Assembly: GCF_007679325.1 (NCBI RefSeq)
Contig: NZ_VEGI01000004.1
Span: forward strand, 248,001-312,000
Origin: Arthrobacter sp. U41
Lineage (GTDB): Bacteria; Actinomycetota; Actinomycetes; Actinomycetales; Micrococcaceae
Length of the DNA: 64,000 nt
Reading direction: 5' to 3'
This document shows positions 37,141 to 46,413 of this stretch, piece by piece. The notes under the pieces are model-generated. The model was not told where the DNA came from. It saw only the letters and a program-made list of their open reading frames with translations, and did not search any database. A program made the translations under genes and the position numbers. How positions within the stretch are numbered: the first letter of the stretch is position 1; each line of letters starts with the position of its first letter.

Positions 37141-37832
37141 GACGCCGCCCCGGCCGGGACGATGCGCCGGATGGAGGTCAGGTTGGAGTGCTGTTCCCAG
37201 GCATCGCGGATCTGGATGGTTTTGCCGGGGACCGGCGCGTCGATGGCCTTGCCGTTGCCCAGGTAGATGGAGATGTGGTCCCCGCCGAAGCTGACCAGCA
37301 GGTCCCCGGGCTTTGCCTCGGCCAGGGACGCCACCGGAGTACCCTGGCGCATCTGGTCACTGACCACGCGGGGAATCTCAATGCCGAGGTCCTTGAAGAC
37401 CCGCTGGGTGAAGCCGGAGCAGTCCATCCCGGTGGCCGGGTTGGTTCCGCCCCAGACGTAGGGGACGCCGATGTACTTCTTGGCCACGGCCACCACGTCG
37501 TTGCCCGTCGCGGCGCCGGATGCCGGAACGGTGGCCGGCGGCGTGATGCCTTTCAGGGCACCGATCGGGGCGGTGCCGCCGAGGCCCAGGCTGTTGGCGA
37601 GGGAGGACAGGTCGGTCCCGCTGGGGCCGCTGGTCGCGCTGGTTCCACCCAGGGCCGCGGTCAGCGCCTCGGTGAAGGACCCGGCGTCGCCGTTTCCGGT
37701 CCCGGTGGCGAGCGACGTCGACGCCGCCGACTTCAGCGCGGAGGCGTTGGCCTCCGAGCCTGCGGGGCGTGACAATTCAGCGATCATCGATTGGATGCCC
37801 TGCATCCGGCCAATGGCCTCGGTCATACTCAC
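37137..37832 (-). CDS. Flagellar-locus NlpC/P60 peptidoglycan hydrolase
   Basis: A 231-residue protein: about 110 Ala/Ser/Gly-rich residues without a signal peptide, then an NlpC/P60 (C40) domain from about 110 with the catalytic cysteine in TGMDCSGFTQRVF and histidine in FGGDHISIYLG. Such enzymes cut stem peptides in peptidoglycan. Lack of a signal peptide and its place between fliJ and fliK suggest export by the flagellar system, doing the job of the missing FlgJ by opening the wall for the rod. It overlaps both neighbours by four bases. Confidence 0.85.
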   Translation of the reverse strand: MSMTEAIGRMQGIQSMIAELSRPAGSEANASALKSAASTSLATGTGNGDAGSFTEALTAALGGTSATSGPSGTDLSSLANSLGLGGTAPIGALKGITPPATVPASGAATGNDVVAVAKKYIGVPYVWGGTNPATGMDCSGFTQRVFKDLGIEIPRVVSDQMRQGTPVASLAEAKPGDLLVSFGGDHISIYLGNGKAIDAPVPGKTIQIRDAWEQHSNLTSIRRIVPAGAAS

Positions 37833-38263
37833 GACCTGACCTCCTGCTCTTCGCGGTGCCAGACAGTGGAAGCGATCTCGTCCAGGGCCGACTGTTCGGC
37901 GCGCAGGTCCGCAGTGAGCACCTCGGCGTCGTGGCGGGCCTGCAGCTTCTCCAAGCCAACGGACCGGGTGCGGGCGGCGATGAACTCCTGGCGCGCCGTG
38001 GCCTCCTCGGTCTCCGCGATCCTGGAGAGGTTCTGCAGGTCCGCGAGCATGCTGTGGGACGAGGACCGCGCCGCGGCCACTGCCCGCAGGGAGGCGGAGC
38101 TCGAAATGGGCGCATCCCCCTCGGCGAGATCACGGCGTGCCGCGGCTTCGCGGGCCCGCACGGAGCTGGAGCGCGAGCGTGCGCCGGCCAGCCCGGTGGC
38201 AGCCTGGTCTTGCTGGAGCTGGCGGAGGCGCAGGAGCCCTGCCAGGGGGAATTGGCGGTTCAT
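37829..38263 (-). CDS. fliJ: Flagellar export protein FliJ
   Basis: A 144-residue, almost wholly helical and coiled-coil protein beginning MNRQFPLAGLLRLRQLQQDQ. Position between fliI and the fliK region plus this composition identify it as FliJ, the stalk of the FliI ATPase ring that also recycles chaperones. It overlaps fliI by four bases. Confidence 0.82.
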   Translation of the reverse strand: MNRQFPLAGLLRLRQLQQDQAATGLAGARSRSSSVRAREAAARRDLAEGDAPISSSASLRAVAAARSSSHSMLADLQNLSRIAETEEATARQEFIAARTRSVGLEKLQARHDAEVLTADLRAEQSALDEIASTVWHREEQEVRS

Positions 38264-39588
38264 GCTGCTGCTCCCAGGATCGAGGTGAGGTGGGTGAGCC
38301 GTTGCCAGGACTCGGGGTGGGCGGTGGATTCGTCCATCGGCTGCTGCAGGAAGGTGCTGATGTCCTGCTCGTGGTTCAGGGCCGCGTCCACCAGCGGGTT
38401 GGTGCCCGCCTGGTAGGCGCCGACGTCGATCAGGTCCTGCGCGGCCTTGCGGGCCGCGAGGACGCGCCGCAGGGTCGCCGCCGCGTCAAGGTGCGGGCGG
38501 GCGTTGACCTTGGTGGCGACGCGGGAGACCGAGCCGAGCACGTCCACGGAGGGGAAGTGCCCGGTGACGGCAAGCTTCCGGTCCAGGACCACGTGGCCGT
38601 CCAGGATGGAGCGGGCTGCGTCGGCGATCGGTTCGTTGTGGTCGTCGCCGTCCACCAGCACGGTGTAGATGCCCGTGACGGAGCCGGTCTCGGCGGTGCC
38701 GGCGCGTTCCAGCAGCCGGGCCAGGATGGAAAAGGTCGACGGCGGATAGCCGCGGGTCGCGGGGGGCTCGCCGGCGGACAGGCCGATCTCCCGCTGCGCC
38801 ATCGCTACCCGGGTGAGGGAATCCATCATCAGGACCACGTCCTGGCCGTTGTCCCGGAAGGACTCGGCGATCCGGGTCGCGGTGAACGCGGCGCGCATGC
38901 GCATCAGGGCAGGTTCGTCCGAGGTGGCGACCACGACCACGGAGCGGGCCAGCCCGGCCGGGCCGAGGTCGTCCTCGAGGAACTCGCGGACTTCACGGCC
39001 GCGCTCCCCCACGAGGGCGATCACGGAAACCTCCGCGTCCGTGCCGCGGGCGATCATGGAGAGCAGGGAGGACTTTCCGACGCCGGAACCGGCGAAGAGT
39101 CCCATGCGCTGGCCCTTGCCGAGGGTGGTCATGGTGTCCAGGACCCGGACGCCGGTCTGCAGGGGTGTGTTGATGCGGGCGCGTTTCATGGCGTTCGGGG
39201 CTTCGTTGTCGATCGGCACGCGGGGTCCGCTGGAGAGCGGTCCCTTGCCGTCGATGGGCCGGCCGAGGCCGTCAATGACGCGGCCGAAGAGCCCCGCTCC
39301 GGTGGGGACCAGGACGGTGCCGCCCTTGGCCCGGACGGGATCGCCCGCAGCGACGCCGGCCAGCCGGCCCAGCGGCATGCAGCGCACGGAGCTGTCCAGG
39401 GCAGCCACCACCTCGGCATCCAGTCCCGGGTTGGAGCCGACGGTCACCAGATCGCCCAGGGCGCAGTCCAGTCCGGACACTTCAAGGCCAAGGCCCATGA
39501 CCGAGGTCACCACGCCGACGCGTTGCGGGGCGGCGGCGCGCAGGGCCGCGGCGTAGTCGGGTCCCTTGGGACGCCAGTCGGCGATCAT
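38260..39588 (-). CDS. fliI: Flagellum-specific ATPase FliI
   Basis: A 442-residue F1-beta-like ATPase with Walker A GSGVGKSSLL near residue 165, Walker B-type VVLMMDSLTRVAMAQREIGL and EPPATRGYPPSTF. It energises loading of export substrates and their release from chaperones. It is the middle gene of the fliH-fliI-fliJ ATPase module, overlapping both by four bases. Confidence 0.96.
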   Translation of the reverse strand: MIADWRPKGPDYAAALRAAAPQRVGVVTSVMGLGLEVSGLDCALGDLVTVGSNPGLDAEVVAALDSSVRCMPLGRLAGVAAGDPVRAKGGTVLVPTGAGLFGRVIDGLGRPIDGKGPLSSGPRVPIDNEAPNAMKRARINTPLQTGVRVLDTMTTLGKGQRMGLFAGSGVGKSSLLSMIARGTDAEVSVIALVGERGREVREFLEDDLGPAGLARSVVVVATSDEPALMRMRAAFTATRIAESFRDNGQDVVLMMDSLTRVAMAQREIGLSAGEPPATRGYPPSTFSILARLLERAGTAETGSVTGIYTVLVDGDDHNEPIADAARSILDGHVVLDRKLAVTGHFPSVDVLGSVSRVATKVNARPHLDAAATLRRVLAARKAAQDLIDVGAYQAGTNPLVDAALNHEQDISTFLQQPMDESTAHPESWQRLTHLTSILGAAA

Positions 39589-40238
39589 CGCTGGTCCCCC
39601 GGCAAATTCTGGTCCCAGGCCTGGTCGCCCAAAAGCGCTGCGCGGGCGCGTGCCAGGGCGCTGCCGAGGCTCGCGTCCAGCCAGCCCTGCTGATATTCCA
39701 CCTTGGCGTCACCGCGGTTAAGCGACGGGTCAGCGAGCAGCGGCAGGCCAGCGGGCAGGTCCTGGCCTTCCTTGGCGAGGACCTCGATGTCGGCCGGGTT
39801 CAGCCGGATGGCCAGTACCGTGGCAGCGTCGTTTCCGGACAGGGCGCGGTCCAGGGCGGCGCGGGCCGTCCTGCTGCCCTCGGCCAGTTCGTAGCCCAGG
39901 ATGGCCTCAGCGAGTTCCAGCGCGGTGCGGGCCAGGACCTCCTCGGCGTCGTGCAGTGCCTGGACGTTCCGGTGTGAGAAGTCCGTGCGCGCCACGGCCA
40001 GGGCCCGGACGGCCCGGTCTAGGTCCTGCTGCCCGGCGGCCAGCGAGGCGGCCTGCTCGGCGGACATGCGGTCGCGCCAGCGGCGCTGTTCCTTGGCGGC
40101 GGCCCGGACACCGGCCGCATAGCCGGCGGCGTGGCCTTCGGTGTAGCCGGCCTGTTCGCTGGAGGGTCCGCTCGCGCGGAGCGAGGGGAAGACGATGCGT
40201 GCCGGGGCGCTGTCCGTGGCGGCCCCGTCAGTAAACAT
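39585..40238 (-). CDS. fliH: Flagellar assembly protein FliH
   Basis: A 217-residue protein starting MFTDGAATDSAPARI, with a repeated-glycine segment YTEGHAAGYAAGVRAA (the GxxxG helix of FliH) and a C-terminal V-ATPase E-like domain. It holds FliI and links it to the C-ring. The ATG at 40238 overlaps the fliG end by 11 bases and has GAGGA just before it. Confidence 0.88.
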   Translation of the reverse strand: MFTDGAATDSAPARIVFPSLRASGPSSEQAGYTEGHAAGYAAGVRAAAKEQRRWRDRMSAEQAASLAAGQQDLDRAVRALAVARTDFSHRNVQALHDAEEVLARTALELAEAILGYELAEGSRTARAALDRALSGNDAATVLAIRLNPADIEVLAKEGQDLPAGLPLLADPSLNRGDAKVEYQQGWLDASLGSALARARAALLGDQAWDQNLPGDQR

Positions 40239-41244
40239 AGTCCTCTTCGTCCCCGCGCTGGATGGTGATCTGGCCGTCGGCTTCGAGCTCGCGGATGGAC
40301 CGCACCACGGCGGCACGGGCTTCTTCGATCTGCGAAGCCCGCAGCGGGCCCAGGGCGGCGATCTCGGATTCGAGGATTTCGAGGTTGCGGCCGGAAACGT
40401 TGGTGGTAATGGTCTCCAGGACCGGCTCCGAGGCGCCCTTCATGGCCACGGCCAGCACGGACGCGTCCAGGCCGCGGAGGACCAGCTGCACGTCGCGGCG
40501 TTCCAGCTTCACGATGTCATCGAAGGTGACCATCTGGGCGCGGATTTCCACGGCGAGGTCCGGATCCAGCAGGTCCAGGCCGTCCAGCACGGAACGTTCC
40601 GTGCCGGCGTCGGTCCGGTTGATGATTTCCAGCAGCGGCTGGATGCCGCCCACCACCTTGGACGCCTGCTGCGAGACGGCCGCGCCGCCGCGCAGTTTGA
40701 GGGTGTCGGCCACAATCCCGATGGCCTCGGGCGCGCCCGAACCCATGGTCGCGATGCTCAGGGCGACGTCGGCCCGCAGCGAGCCGGGCAGCCCGGACAT
40801 CACGGCCGAGGCCTTGCGGGGGCTCAGGTGCGCCAGGACCAGGGCGATGGTCTGCGGCAGTTCGCCGTCGATCAGGGCCAGGATCTGGACCGGTTCAATG
40901 TCCTCGAGGAACTCAAAGGATTTGCCGGCCATGTTGACCGTGAGCCGGTTGAGCAGCCCGGCCGCCTTTTCCGAGCCGAAAGATGCCTCCAGGAGGCCCT
41001 CGGCCAGCTCGCGGCCGCCACGGGCCTGCCGCGGGCTGGACATCGCGGCTTCGTGGAAGTCCTTCATGATCTGTTCGGCGACTTCCGGATCCACCTTCCG
41101 CAGGCGGACGATTTCCGCGGCGATGTCCTCGGCCTCGGCGTCGTTGAACTGGGCCATCACCTTGGCGGCGTTGTCCGGGCTCATCTGCATGAGAACGACG
41201 GCGGCACGTTGGGTTCCGGTGAGGGTCGAATCGGCTAGTTTCAT
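40228..41244 (-). CDS. fliG: Flagellar motor switch protein FliG
   Basis: A 338-residue C-ring protein of normal length, with three domains: N (FliF contact; TGTQRAAVVLMQMSPDNAAK), middle (about 120-195) and C (torque; charged residues around LDGLDLLDPDLAVEIRAQMV). It transmits the MotA interaction to rotation. It overlaps fliF by four bases. Confidence 0.95.
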   Translation of the reverse strand: MKLADSTLTGTQRAAVVLMQMSPDNAAKVMAQFNDAEAEDIAAEIVRLRKVDPEVAEQIMKDFHEAAMSSPRQARGGRELAEGLLEASFGSEKAAGLLNRLTVNMAGKSFEFLEDIEPVQILALIDGELPQTIALVLAHLSPRKASAVMSGLPGSLRADVALSIATMGSGAPEAIGIVADTLKLRGGAAVSQQASKVVGGIQPLLEIINRTDAGTERSVLDGLDLLDPDLAVEIRAQMVTFDDIVKLERRDVQLVLRGLDASVLAVAMKGASEPVLETITTNVSGRNLEILESEIAALGPLRASQIEEARAAVVRSIRELEADGQITIQRGDEEDYVY

Positions 41245-42848
41245 ACCGGCTGCCTGTCGTCCATAAGGCCGCGCAGGTAGTCGGCCGCTTTCTCCGGATT
41301 GGAGGCCACCATGCTGTCGATCTCGAAGCGGCGGCGCTCGGCCTCCACCTGGGCCGGCGGCGGCACAATCGGGGGAAGCGCGGTGAGCGGGATCGCCGAC
41401 GTCGCGGGTGCCGGGGGCAGCGCCGTGACGGTGGGCATAACCGGCATCATCTCCAGGTCGAGGCGTTCGCCGAGGTCCACCGGCTCGCGCTTCTGCCGGC
41501 GGCGCAGGACGATGGCGATGACGAGGGCCAGAATGAGCAGTCCCAGCAGGATGCTGCCGGCCGTGATGAGGGTGCTGAAGAACGCTGACTGCTTCTGGGC
41601 TTCGAGTTCGGCCTTGGCCGCTTCGAGGGAGGCGGCAGCCTGGTCCGCCGCGGCGGTGCTGAACGGCACCACTTCGACGGTCACGACGTCGCCGCGGGCG
41701 GCGTCGACTCCGGCGGCGGCGGTGACGAGCGAGGTCAGCGAGGCGACGTTAAGTCCGCCGGCGGCGGCCTGGTCGACGGCCACGGAGATGGTCTGCCGTT
41801 TCACGGCGCCGGCCGGGATCACACGGTCCTCGGTGATCTTGTTGACGGCGTTGTTCTTGGTCTCGGTGGAGGAGTCGAAGCTGCCGTTTCCGCCAGTGTC
41901 GCCGGGAACGGCGATGTTGTCCGGGCCGAGGACTCCCGCGGCACCTCCTCCTGTACCGGTGTACTTCTCGGTTTTGGTGGACTCACTGAGCGGCAGGGCG
42001 CCCTCGGCGTTGGTGAAGGTTTCGCTTTTCTGCTGGGCGGATTCGCCTGTGATGTCCGCGGCCACCGCCACGGTGGAGTTGCCGGGGCCGACGACGCGGT
42101 CCATCACGGCCTTGACGGCGTCGGAGGTGCGCTGCTGGTAGTCGGCGGCCTGCTTGGACGCGGATCCCGCCGCGGCGCCGCCCACGGAAGACAGCACATT
42201 GCCCTGCGAGTCCACAACTGAGACGTTGGCGGGCTTGAGGTTTTCGATGGCGGCCGACGTCAGGTGCACGATCGCCTGGACTTTGTCGCCGGAGAGGGTG
42301 GAGCCGGGGGCCGTCTCCACGAAGACGGAAGCGGTAGTGTCCGGGGTCTTGGACACGAAGACGGTCTTTTCCGGAATCGCGAGGCGGACCGCGGCGGTCT
42401 GCACGCCGTCCATCGCGGAAATGGTGCTGGCGAGTTCCCCTTCGAGGGCCCGCTTGTAGGTGACGGACTGCTGGAACTCGGACGAGGTGACTCCCATTTT
42501 GTCCAGCAGGGAGTAGCCGGTGGCGGCCGCGGTGGGCAAGCCGGCGGCGGCGGCCTTGAGGCGCTCGTCGTAGACCCTGTCCTGCGGCACCAGGATGGTG
42601 GAGCCGCCGTCGCTGAGCTCATACGGCACATTGTCCGCGCGCAGCTGCTCCACGATGCCGTTGGCGTCGGTGTCCTTGAGTCCGGAGAACAGGGGCGTCA
42701 GGGCAGGCTTGGACAGCCAGGCCGAGAGCGCGATGATGCCCACTACCAGCAGCGCGGCGCCGATGGCGGCGATCGTGCGCTGACCGGCGGTGAAGCCCTT
42801 GAGACCGGCGCCGAAGCGCTGGAAGAAGACGGTAATCTGCGGAGGCAT
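41241..42848 (-). CDS. fliF: Flagellar MS-ring protein FliF
   Basis: A 535-residue protein with two transmembrane helices (about 24-45 and 422-446) flanking the ring-building periplasmic domain (YckJ-like DRVYDERLKAAAAGLPT, shortened). The C-terminal cytoplasmic tail that binds FliG ends VASNPEKAADYLRGLMDD. It nucleates the basal body. It shares one base with fliE. Confidence 0.96.
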   Translation of the reverse strand: MPPQITVFFQRFGAGLKGFTAGQRTIAAIGAALLVVGIIALSAWLSKPALTPLFSGLKDTDANGIVEQLRADNVPYELSDGGSTILVPQDRVYDERLKAAAAGLPTAAATGYSLLDKMGVTSSEFQQSVTYKRALEGELASTISAMDGVQTAAVRLAIPEKTVFVSKTPDTTASVFVETAPGSTLSGDKVQAIVHLTSAAIENLKPANVSVVDSQGNVLSSVGGAAAGSASKQAADYQQRTSDAVKAVMDRVVGPGNSTVAVAADITGESAQQKSETFTNAEGALPLSESTKTEKYTGTGGGAAGVLGPDNIAVPGDTGGNGSFDSSTETKNNAVNKITEDRVIPAGAVKRQTISVAVDQAAAGGLNVASLTSLVTAAAGVDAARGDVVTVEVVPFSTAAADQAAASLEAAKAELEAQKQSAFFSTLITAGSILLGLLILALVIAIVLRRRQKREPVDLGERLDLEMMPVMPTVTALPPAPATSAIPLTALPPIVPPPAQVEAERRRFEIDSMVASNPEKAADYLRGLMDDRQPV

Positions 42849-43153
42849 CAGGCCTGCATCCTCATAATCTCGTTGAAGGCGTCAACGCCCTTGTTGCGCA
42901 TGGTGGCCACGAGTTCAAGGGTGATCTGCGCGCGGCTGGCCGCGAGGGTGGCGTTGTGGATGTCGTCCAGGTTGCCGGTGACAGCGGAGACGGCGAGCTC
43001 TTTCGACGCCGACTGCAGCTGCTGGAGGTTGTCCACCGCACCGGTGAGGGACGCGCCGAAGGCGGAGCCGTCAGTGCCGGTAGCGGCGCCCGCCCCGGAC
43101 AGATAGTCGGTGGGCACAACGCCCTGGACGGGGGCGATCGGGGAAACAGGCAT
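42848..43153 (-). CDS. fliE: Flagellar hook-basal body protein FliE
   Basis: A 101-residue protein with the FliE C-terminal signature ITLELVATMRNKGVDAFNEI MRMQ (helix split here). FliE joins the MS ring to the rod. It shares one base with flgC upstream and one with fliF downstream. Confidence 0.94.
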   Translation of the reverse strand: MPVSPIAPVQGVVPTDYLSGAGAATGTDGSAFGASLTGAVDNLQQLQSASKELAVSAVTGNLDDIHNATLAASRAQITLELVATMRNKGVDAFNEIMRMQA

Positions 43154-43545
43154 CAGGATCTTCCAATCTCAAGGGCGGCCAGGTAGCTTTCACGGGCGCG
43201 GTCCACAACCTGCGCGTTTGCCTGGTAGCCGCGCTGGGCGATGATGAGGGCGCCCATCTGTTCGGCCATGTCAATGTCCGGGTACTTCACGTTGCCGTCG
43301 GCGTCCGCCAAGGGGTGGTCCGGCTGGTGAACGATCCGGCCCTCGCCGTTGCCGAGCTGGGTGCTCTTGACGTAGACGCCGGAGCCTTCCGCGCCCTCTG
43401 CGGCCTCGACGTACTTGGCCTGGAACGCCGGTCCGTTGGTGCGGGAGGCGTTGTTCATGTTGGCAAGGTTGTCCGAAACGGAGTCGAGCCATTTGCGGTG
43501 CACGGTCAGGGCCGAGCCGGCGATGCCGATTGCGTCGAACGTCAT
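43153..43545 (-). CDS. flgC: Flagellar basal-body rod protein FlgC
   Basis: A 130-residue rod protein: GIAGSALTVHRKWLDSVSDN (rod signature) and the C-terminal MAEQMGALIIAQRGYQANAQ. With FlgB it forms the proximal rod. It shares one base with flgB and one with fliE. Confidence 0.95.
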   Translation of the reverse strand: MTFDAIGIAGSALTVHRKWLDSVSDNLANMNNASRTNGPAFQAKYVEAAEGAEGSGVYVKSTQLGNGEGRIVHQPDHPLADADGNVKYPDIDMAEQMGALIIAQRGYQANAQVVDRARESYLAALEIGRS

Positions 43546-43886
43546 TAGTTGGTCCTCATCGCGGCGCGGACTGCATTGAATTCCCCGCCGATGGCCCGGG
43601 CGGCGAACTGGAAGCGCAGCACAGTGTCGATGTTGGACAGGGTCTCGGTGTCCAGGTTGACGTTGTTGCCGTTCAACCCGGTGGGCTCCAGCGAGGTGCC
43701 CGTGGTGGCGCCCACGCTGCCGTCACCGGACCGGACAGAGTCCGCGAGGGCCGCCTCGAAACTGACACGCTTAGCGTGGTAATTCGGCGTGTTGACGTTC
43801 GCGATGTTGTTCGCGATGGCGCGCTGGCGCAGCGCCAGGCCGTCCATGGCGCTGGCCAAGGCGGCGGAAGTCACGGATTCGAGCAC
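43545..43886 (-). CDS. flgB: Flagellar basal-body rod protein FlgB
   Basis: A 113-residue rod protein with the signature RQRAIANNIANVNTPNYHAK. I chose the GTG at 43886, with AGGAC six bases upstream; the frame stays open to 43967 but that would include the promoter. It is the first gene of an eleven-gene operon ending at flgE. Confidence 0.93.
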   Translation of the reverse strand: MLESVTSAALASAMDGLALRQRAIANNIANVNTPNYHAKRVSFEAALADSVRSGDGSVGATTGTSLEPTGLNGNNVNLDTETLSNIDTVLRFQFAARAIGGEFNAVRAAMRTN

Positions 43887-43957
43887 AGAGTCCTGCCTGG
43901 GATGGTGGGGTGGCCGATCCGTGGCCGTTAAACGAGCGATCCGTGCTCTATCAGTGG

Positions 43958-43984
43958 TTATCGGCACTGGTCAGCCGCGCGTTA
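43958..43984 (-). promoter_or_regulatory. FliA-type promoter before the flgB operon
   Basis: Minus strand: TAACGCGC (43977-43984), 11 bases, GCCGATAA (43958-43965). The -10 is a perfect match to the known FliA/WhiG consensus. The predicted leader to the flgB GTG is about 60 bases. Confidence 0.75.
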
Positions 43985-44062
43985 GCAGAAAATATGAAAG
44001 GTTTTGTGCAGGTTTTTCCGCCGCGTGTTTTACCGGCGTTCGCCGGGCATCCTGCCGGGCGG

Positions 44063-44482
44063 TCAGCCGTTGACGTCGAGGTAGACGGCTCCGGAAGGAT
44101 CCCCGACGCCGGGAACGGAAGAGACCGCGTGCAACTGCCGGGCGACGTCCATCCGGGCTTCTTCGAGCTTCCTGGCGACGCGCTCCTGCGCGGCGGACAA
44201 CGCGAGCGCGCGGCGGCGGGCTCCGGCGGGAAGGGGTCCCGGGGGCGCGGGCGGCTGCCAGCGCTTCTCGGGCAGGGGCTCCACCCCTGTTTGGGGCGCG
44301 ACGGAGAGCGGGCCCAGCGGGTCTTTCAGGGTGCGCTCGGCAGCGCCCACGGCCATCTCCAGCACATCCAGGATGGCATTCCAGGCCGCCAGGGCGGTGT
44401 CCGTGTGCGGCATCGGGGTTGATTCGGAGTGCTGGGTGCCGGCTCCCCCTAAGCCGGTCTCCACATCCGTCTGGTTACCCAA
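44063..44482 (-). CDS. Uncharacterised protein in the FliT position after fliS
   Basis: I do not recognise a family. The end of the gene is firm; the start is not. A TTG at 44482 has GGGAG eight bases upstream and overlaps fliS by eight bases; an ATG at 44413 would give 116 residues. The body holds an amphipathic helix (TDTALAAWNAILDVLEMAVG), a Pro-rich linker and a C-terminal helix (SAAQERVARKLEEARMDVAR). A small helical protein next to fliD-fliS is often the FliD chaperone FliT; this is inference from position only. Confidence 0.55.
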   Translation of the reverse strand: MGNQTDVETGLGGAGTQHSESTPMPHTDTALAAWNAILDVLEMAVGAAERTLKDPLGPLSVAPQTGVEPLPEKRWQPPAPPGPLPAGARRRALALSAAQERVARKLEEARMDVARQLHAVSSVPGVGDPSGAVYLDVNG

Positions 44483-45014
44483 AACCGAGACTCCCGCCAC
44501 CTGTTCCGGGCTGGGTGTTCCAGGCGCCGGCGGCGGAGAACCCTGTGGCGGCGGGGAAAGCTGCGGCGGGTCCGTAGCCGGCCGCTGCCGTGGCTGCGGG
44601 GGCCGCCGACGGCGCGGGAGCCGCGGCGGCAGCCTCATGCCAGGCCTGGCTCAAAGGCTCCAAAAGCTCGATGGCTTCGCGGGTCAGTGCCGGATCGCGC
44701 TGGATGTTTGCGTTGACCAGGGCGGTGAAGGCGTAGTTGTAGAGGCCCAGGAGACCGTCGGCGCCGTCCCAGGCGTCCGTCTTGAGCGAGGAGATCAGCT
44801 CGGCGATGATGGCCTGGCCGTGGAGGAGGTTCTCCGACGCGACCGGCCAGTTGGCCGACTGCTGCGCGGTCTCGGCCCGGCCCAGGTCCAGCAGGAGCCG
44901 GTCGTAGAGCATGGTGAGGAGGCGTGCCGGCGGCGCCGAGAGGACGGAGTCGGCGAGGTACTGGTTCCGCTGGGCGGCACTGCCGAAGCCATTGCCGTAG
45001 GACATGGTGGTCAT
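44475..45014 (-). CDS. fliS: Flagellin export chaperone FliS
   Basis: A 179-residue protein with the FliS core (about 15-130): LSAPPARLLTMLYDRLLLDL and LYNYAFTALVNANIQRDP. It caps the flagellin C-terminus before export. The last about 50 residues are an Ala/Gly/Pro-rich tail not usual for FliS (about 130 residues). It overlaps fliD by four bases. Confidence 0.92.
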   Translation of the reverse strand: MTTMSYGNGFGSAAQRNQYLADSVLSAPPARLLTMLYDRLLLDLGRAETAQQSANWPVASENLLHGQAIIAELISSLKTDAWDGADGLLGLYNYAFTALVNANIQRDPALTREAIELLEPLSQAWHEAAAAAPAPSAAPAATAAAGYGPAAAFPAATGFSAAGAWNTQPGTGGGSLGFG

Positions 45015-46348
45015 GCTGAGTTACTTCCTGAAGAAAGGCCGCCCAGCTGGGCGGTGAGCCAGGACTGCTGCGCCTGCATGTTGCTGAGGGCCACTTCCAA
45101 ACCGGAGTAGGTGCGCTGCAGTGTGGCCTTGCGGGATTCGAGCCGGGTGTCCCAGTCGCTGATCCGGTCGGCCAGGTCACGGACTTCGGATTGCTGGCCG
45201 GTGATTTTCTTGGTGAGCGTGCCGTCGTACTTGTCCGAGGCGGTGGTCGCGGCCGCGGCCACACGCGTGGCGATCTCCTGGACCTTGGCGGCGGTTCCTG
45301 CCGGGTCCGCGGCGAGGGCTGCCGAGAACTTCTTCTCGTCAAACTCCATGGTGCCGGTCTTGGTGATGCTGATGCCGATTTCCGACGGCGACCGCGGCGG
45401 CGTGCCCACCGGCAGGGATGCGGCAGAGAGGATGTTCTGGTTCACGGAGCGCACCGCACTGTCGCCGGCGAAGATGCCGGCCGTGGTCGAGGTGCCGCTC
45501 GTGTTGGTGGTGCTGGTGACGGCAGACTTGCTGGCCACGTAGGAGAAGATGCCGTTGACGCCTTCCACGAGGCTGGAGGCGAGCTTGGTGATGCCGGCGT
45601 CGTCGCGGGCCACGGTGAGCGTGACGGGAGCGGCGCTTACTTCCTTGGCGGTGACTGAGACACCTGGCAGCAGATCGGTGAAGGTATTCGTCGCGGACTT
45701 GATGGGTTGCTGATCAGCGAGTGTGCTCGTCGGCCAAAGCACGATCTCGGCGTCCTGCGCGGCCTTGACCTCGGTGAACGTGGTGCCGGGATCGCTGATA
45801 GTGAAGGCGCCGGCTTCGCCGGACTTCGTGGCGGTGAACTGCAGGCGGTATTCCCCGGCGCCGACGGCCACCTTGCTGGCAGTGACGCCTGCTCCGGCCG
45901 CATTGACAGCGGTCACGACGTCGTCGAGGTTGCTTGTGAGCGGCTCGATCGTGAAGGCCTGGCCGCCGCTGTTGATGGTCATGGTGGTGTAGGGCCAGCC
46001 GACCACAGCGTTCACTTTGGGTGTGACGGTGACCTGCGTCTGGGCCAGCTTGGTGACCTGGAAGTCGATGGACCCGGCTTTGGCGGCTGCCGTGGTGGTG
46101 GCAGTGACCTTGTCACTGGTCGTGGTGGCGGTGTTGAGGTCCAGCGCACCGGGCTTGGCGGCGGCGGTGGCCTGGGTAGCGAGCGCGGCCACCTTGCTGT
46201 TGAGTCCCTGCAGCGCGGACACCATGGACTGGAGGTCCTGGGACTTGTACTTCAGCAGCGTCTGCGGGATGGCCTCCACCTGCATCACGGAGCTGATGAG
46301 GGCAGTGGTATCGAGCCCGCTGGCTAGTCCGTCGAGTGAGATTCCCAT
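45011..46348 (-). CDS. fliD: Flagellar filament cap protein FliD
   Basis: A 445-residue protein starting MGISLDGLASGLDTTALISS, the FliD_N hallmark, followed by VMQVEAIPQTLLKYKSQDLQ; the C-terminal FliD_C part ends with a coiled helix (ISDWDTRLESRKATLQRTYS). It forms the filament cap and folds flagellin. It lies 189 bp after fliC, separated by two hairpins. Confidence 0.94.
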   Translation of the reverse strand: MGISLDGLASGLDTTALISSVMQVEAIPQTLLKYKSQDLQSMVSALQGLNSKVAALATQATAAAKPGALDLNTATTTSDKVTATTTAAAKAGSIDFQVTKLAQTQVTVTPKVNAVVGWPYTTMTINSGGQAFTIEPLTSNLDDVVTAVNAAGAGVTASKVAVGAGEYRLQFTATKSGEAGAFTISDPGTTFTEVKAAQDAEIVLWPTSTLADQQPIKSATNTFTDLLPGVSVTAKEVSAAPVTLTVARDDAGITKLASSLVEGVNGIFSYVASKSAVTSTTNTSGTSTTAGIFAGDSAVRSVNQNILSAASLPVGTPPRSPSEIGISITKTGTMEFDEKKFSAALAADPAGTAAKVQEIATRVAAAATTASDKYDGTLTKKITGQQSEVRDLADRISDWDTRLESRKATLQRTYSGLEVALSNMQAQQSWLTAQLGGLSSGSNSA

Positions 46349-46413
46349 CGCTGCCTTTCATTGCCGCACATGACTGCTGGTGCTTGGTGTTCGGAACTTC
46401 AGATGTTGCGCGT

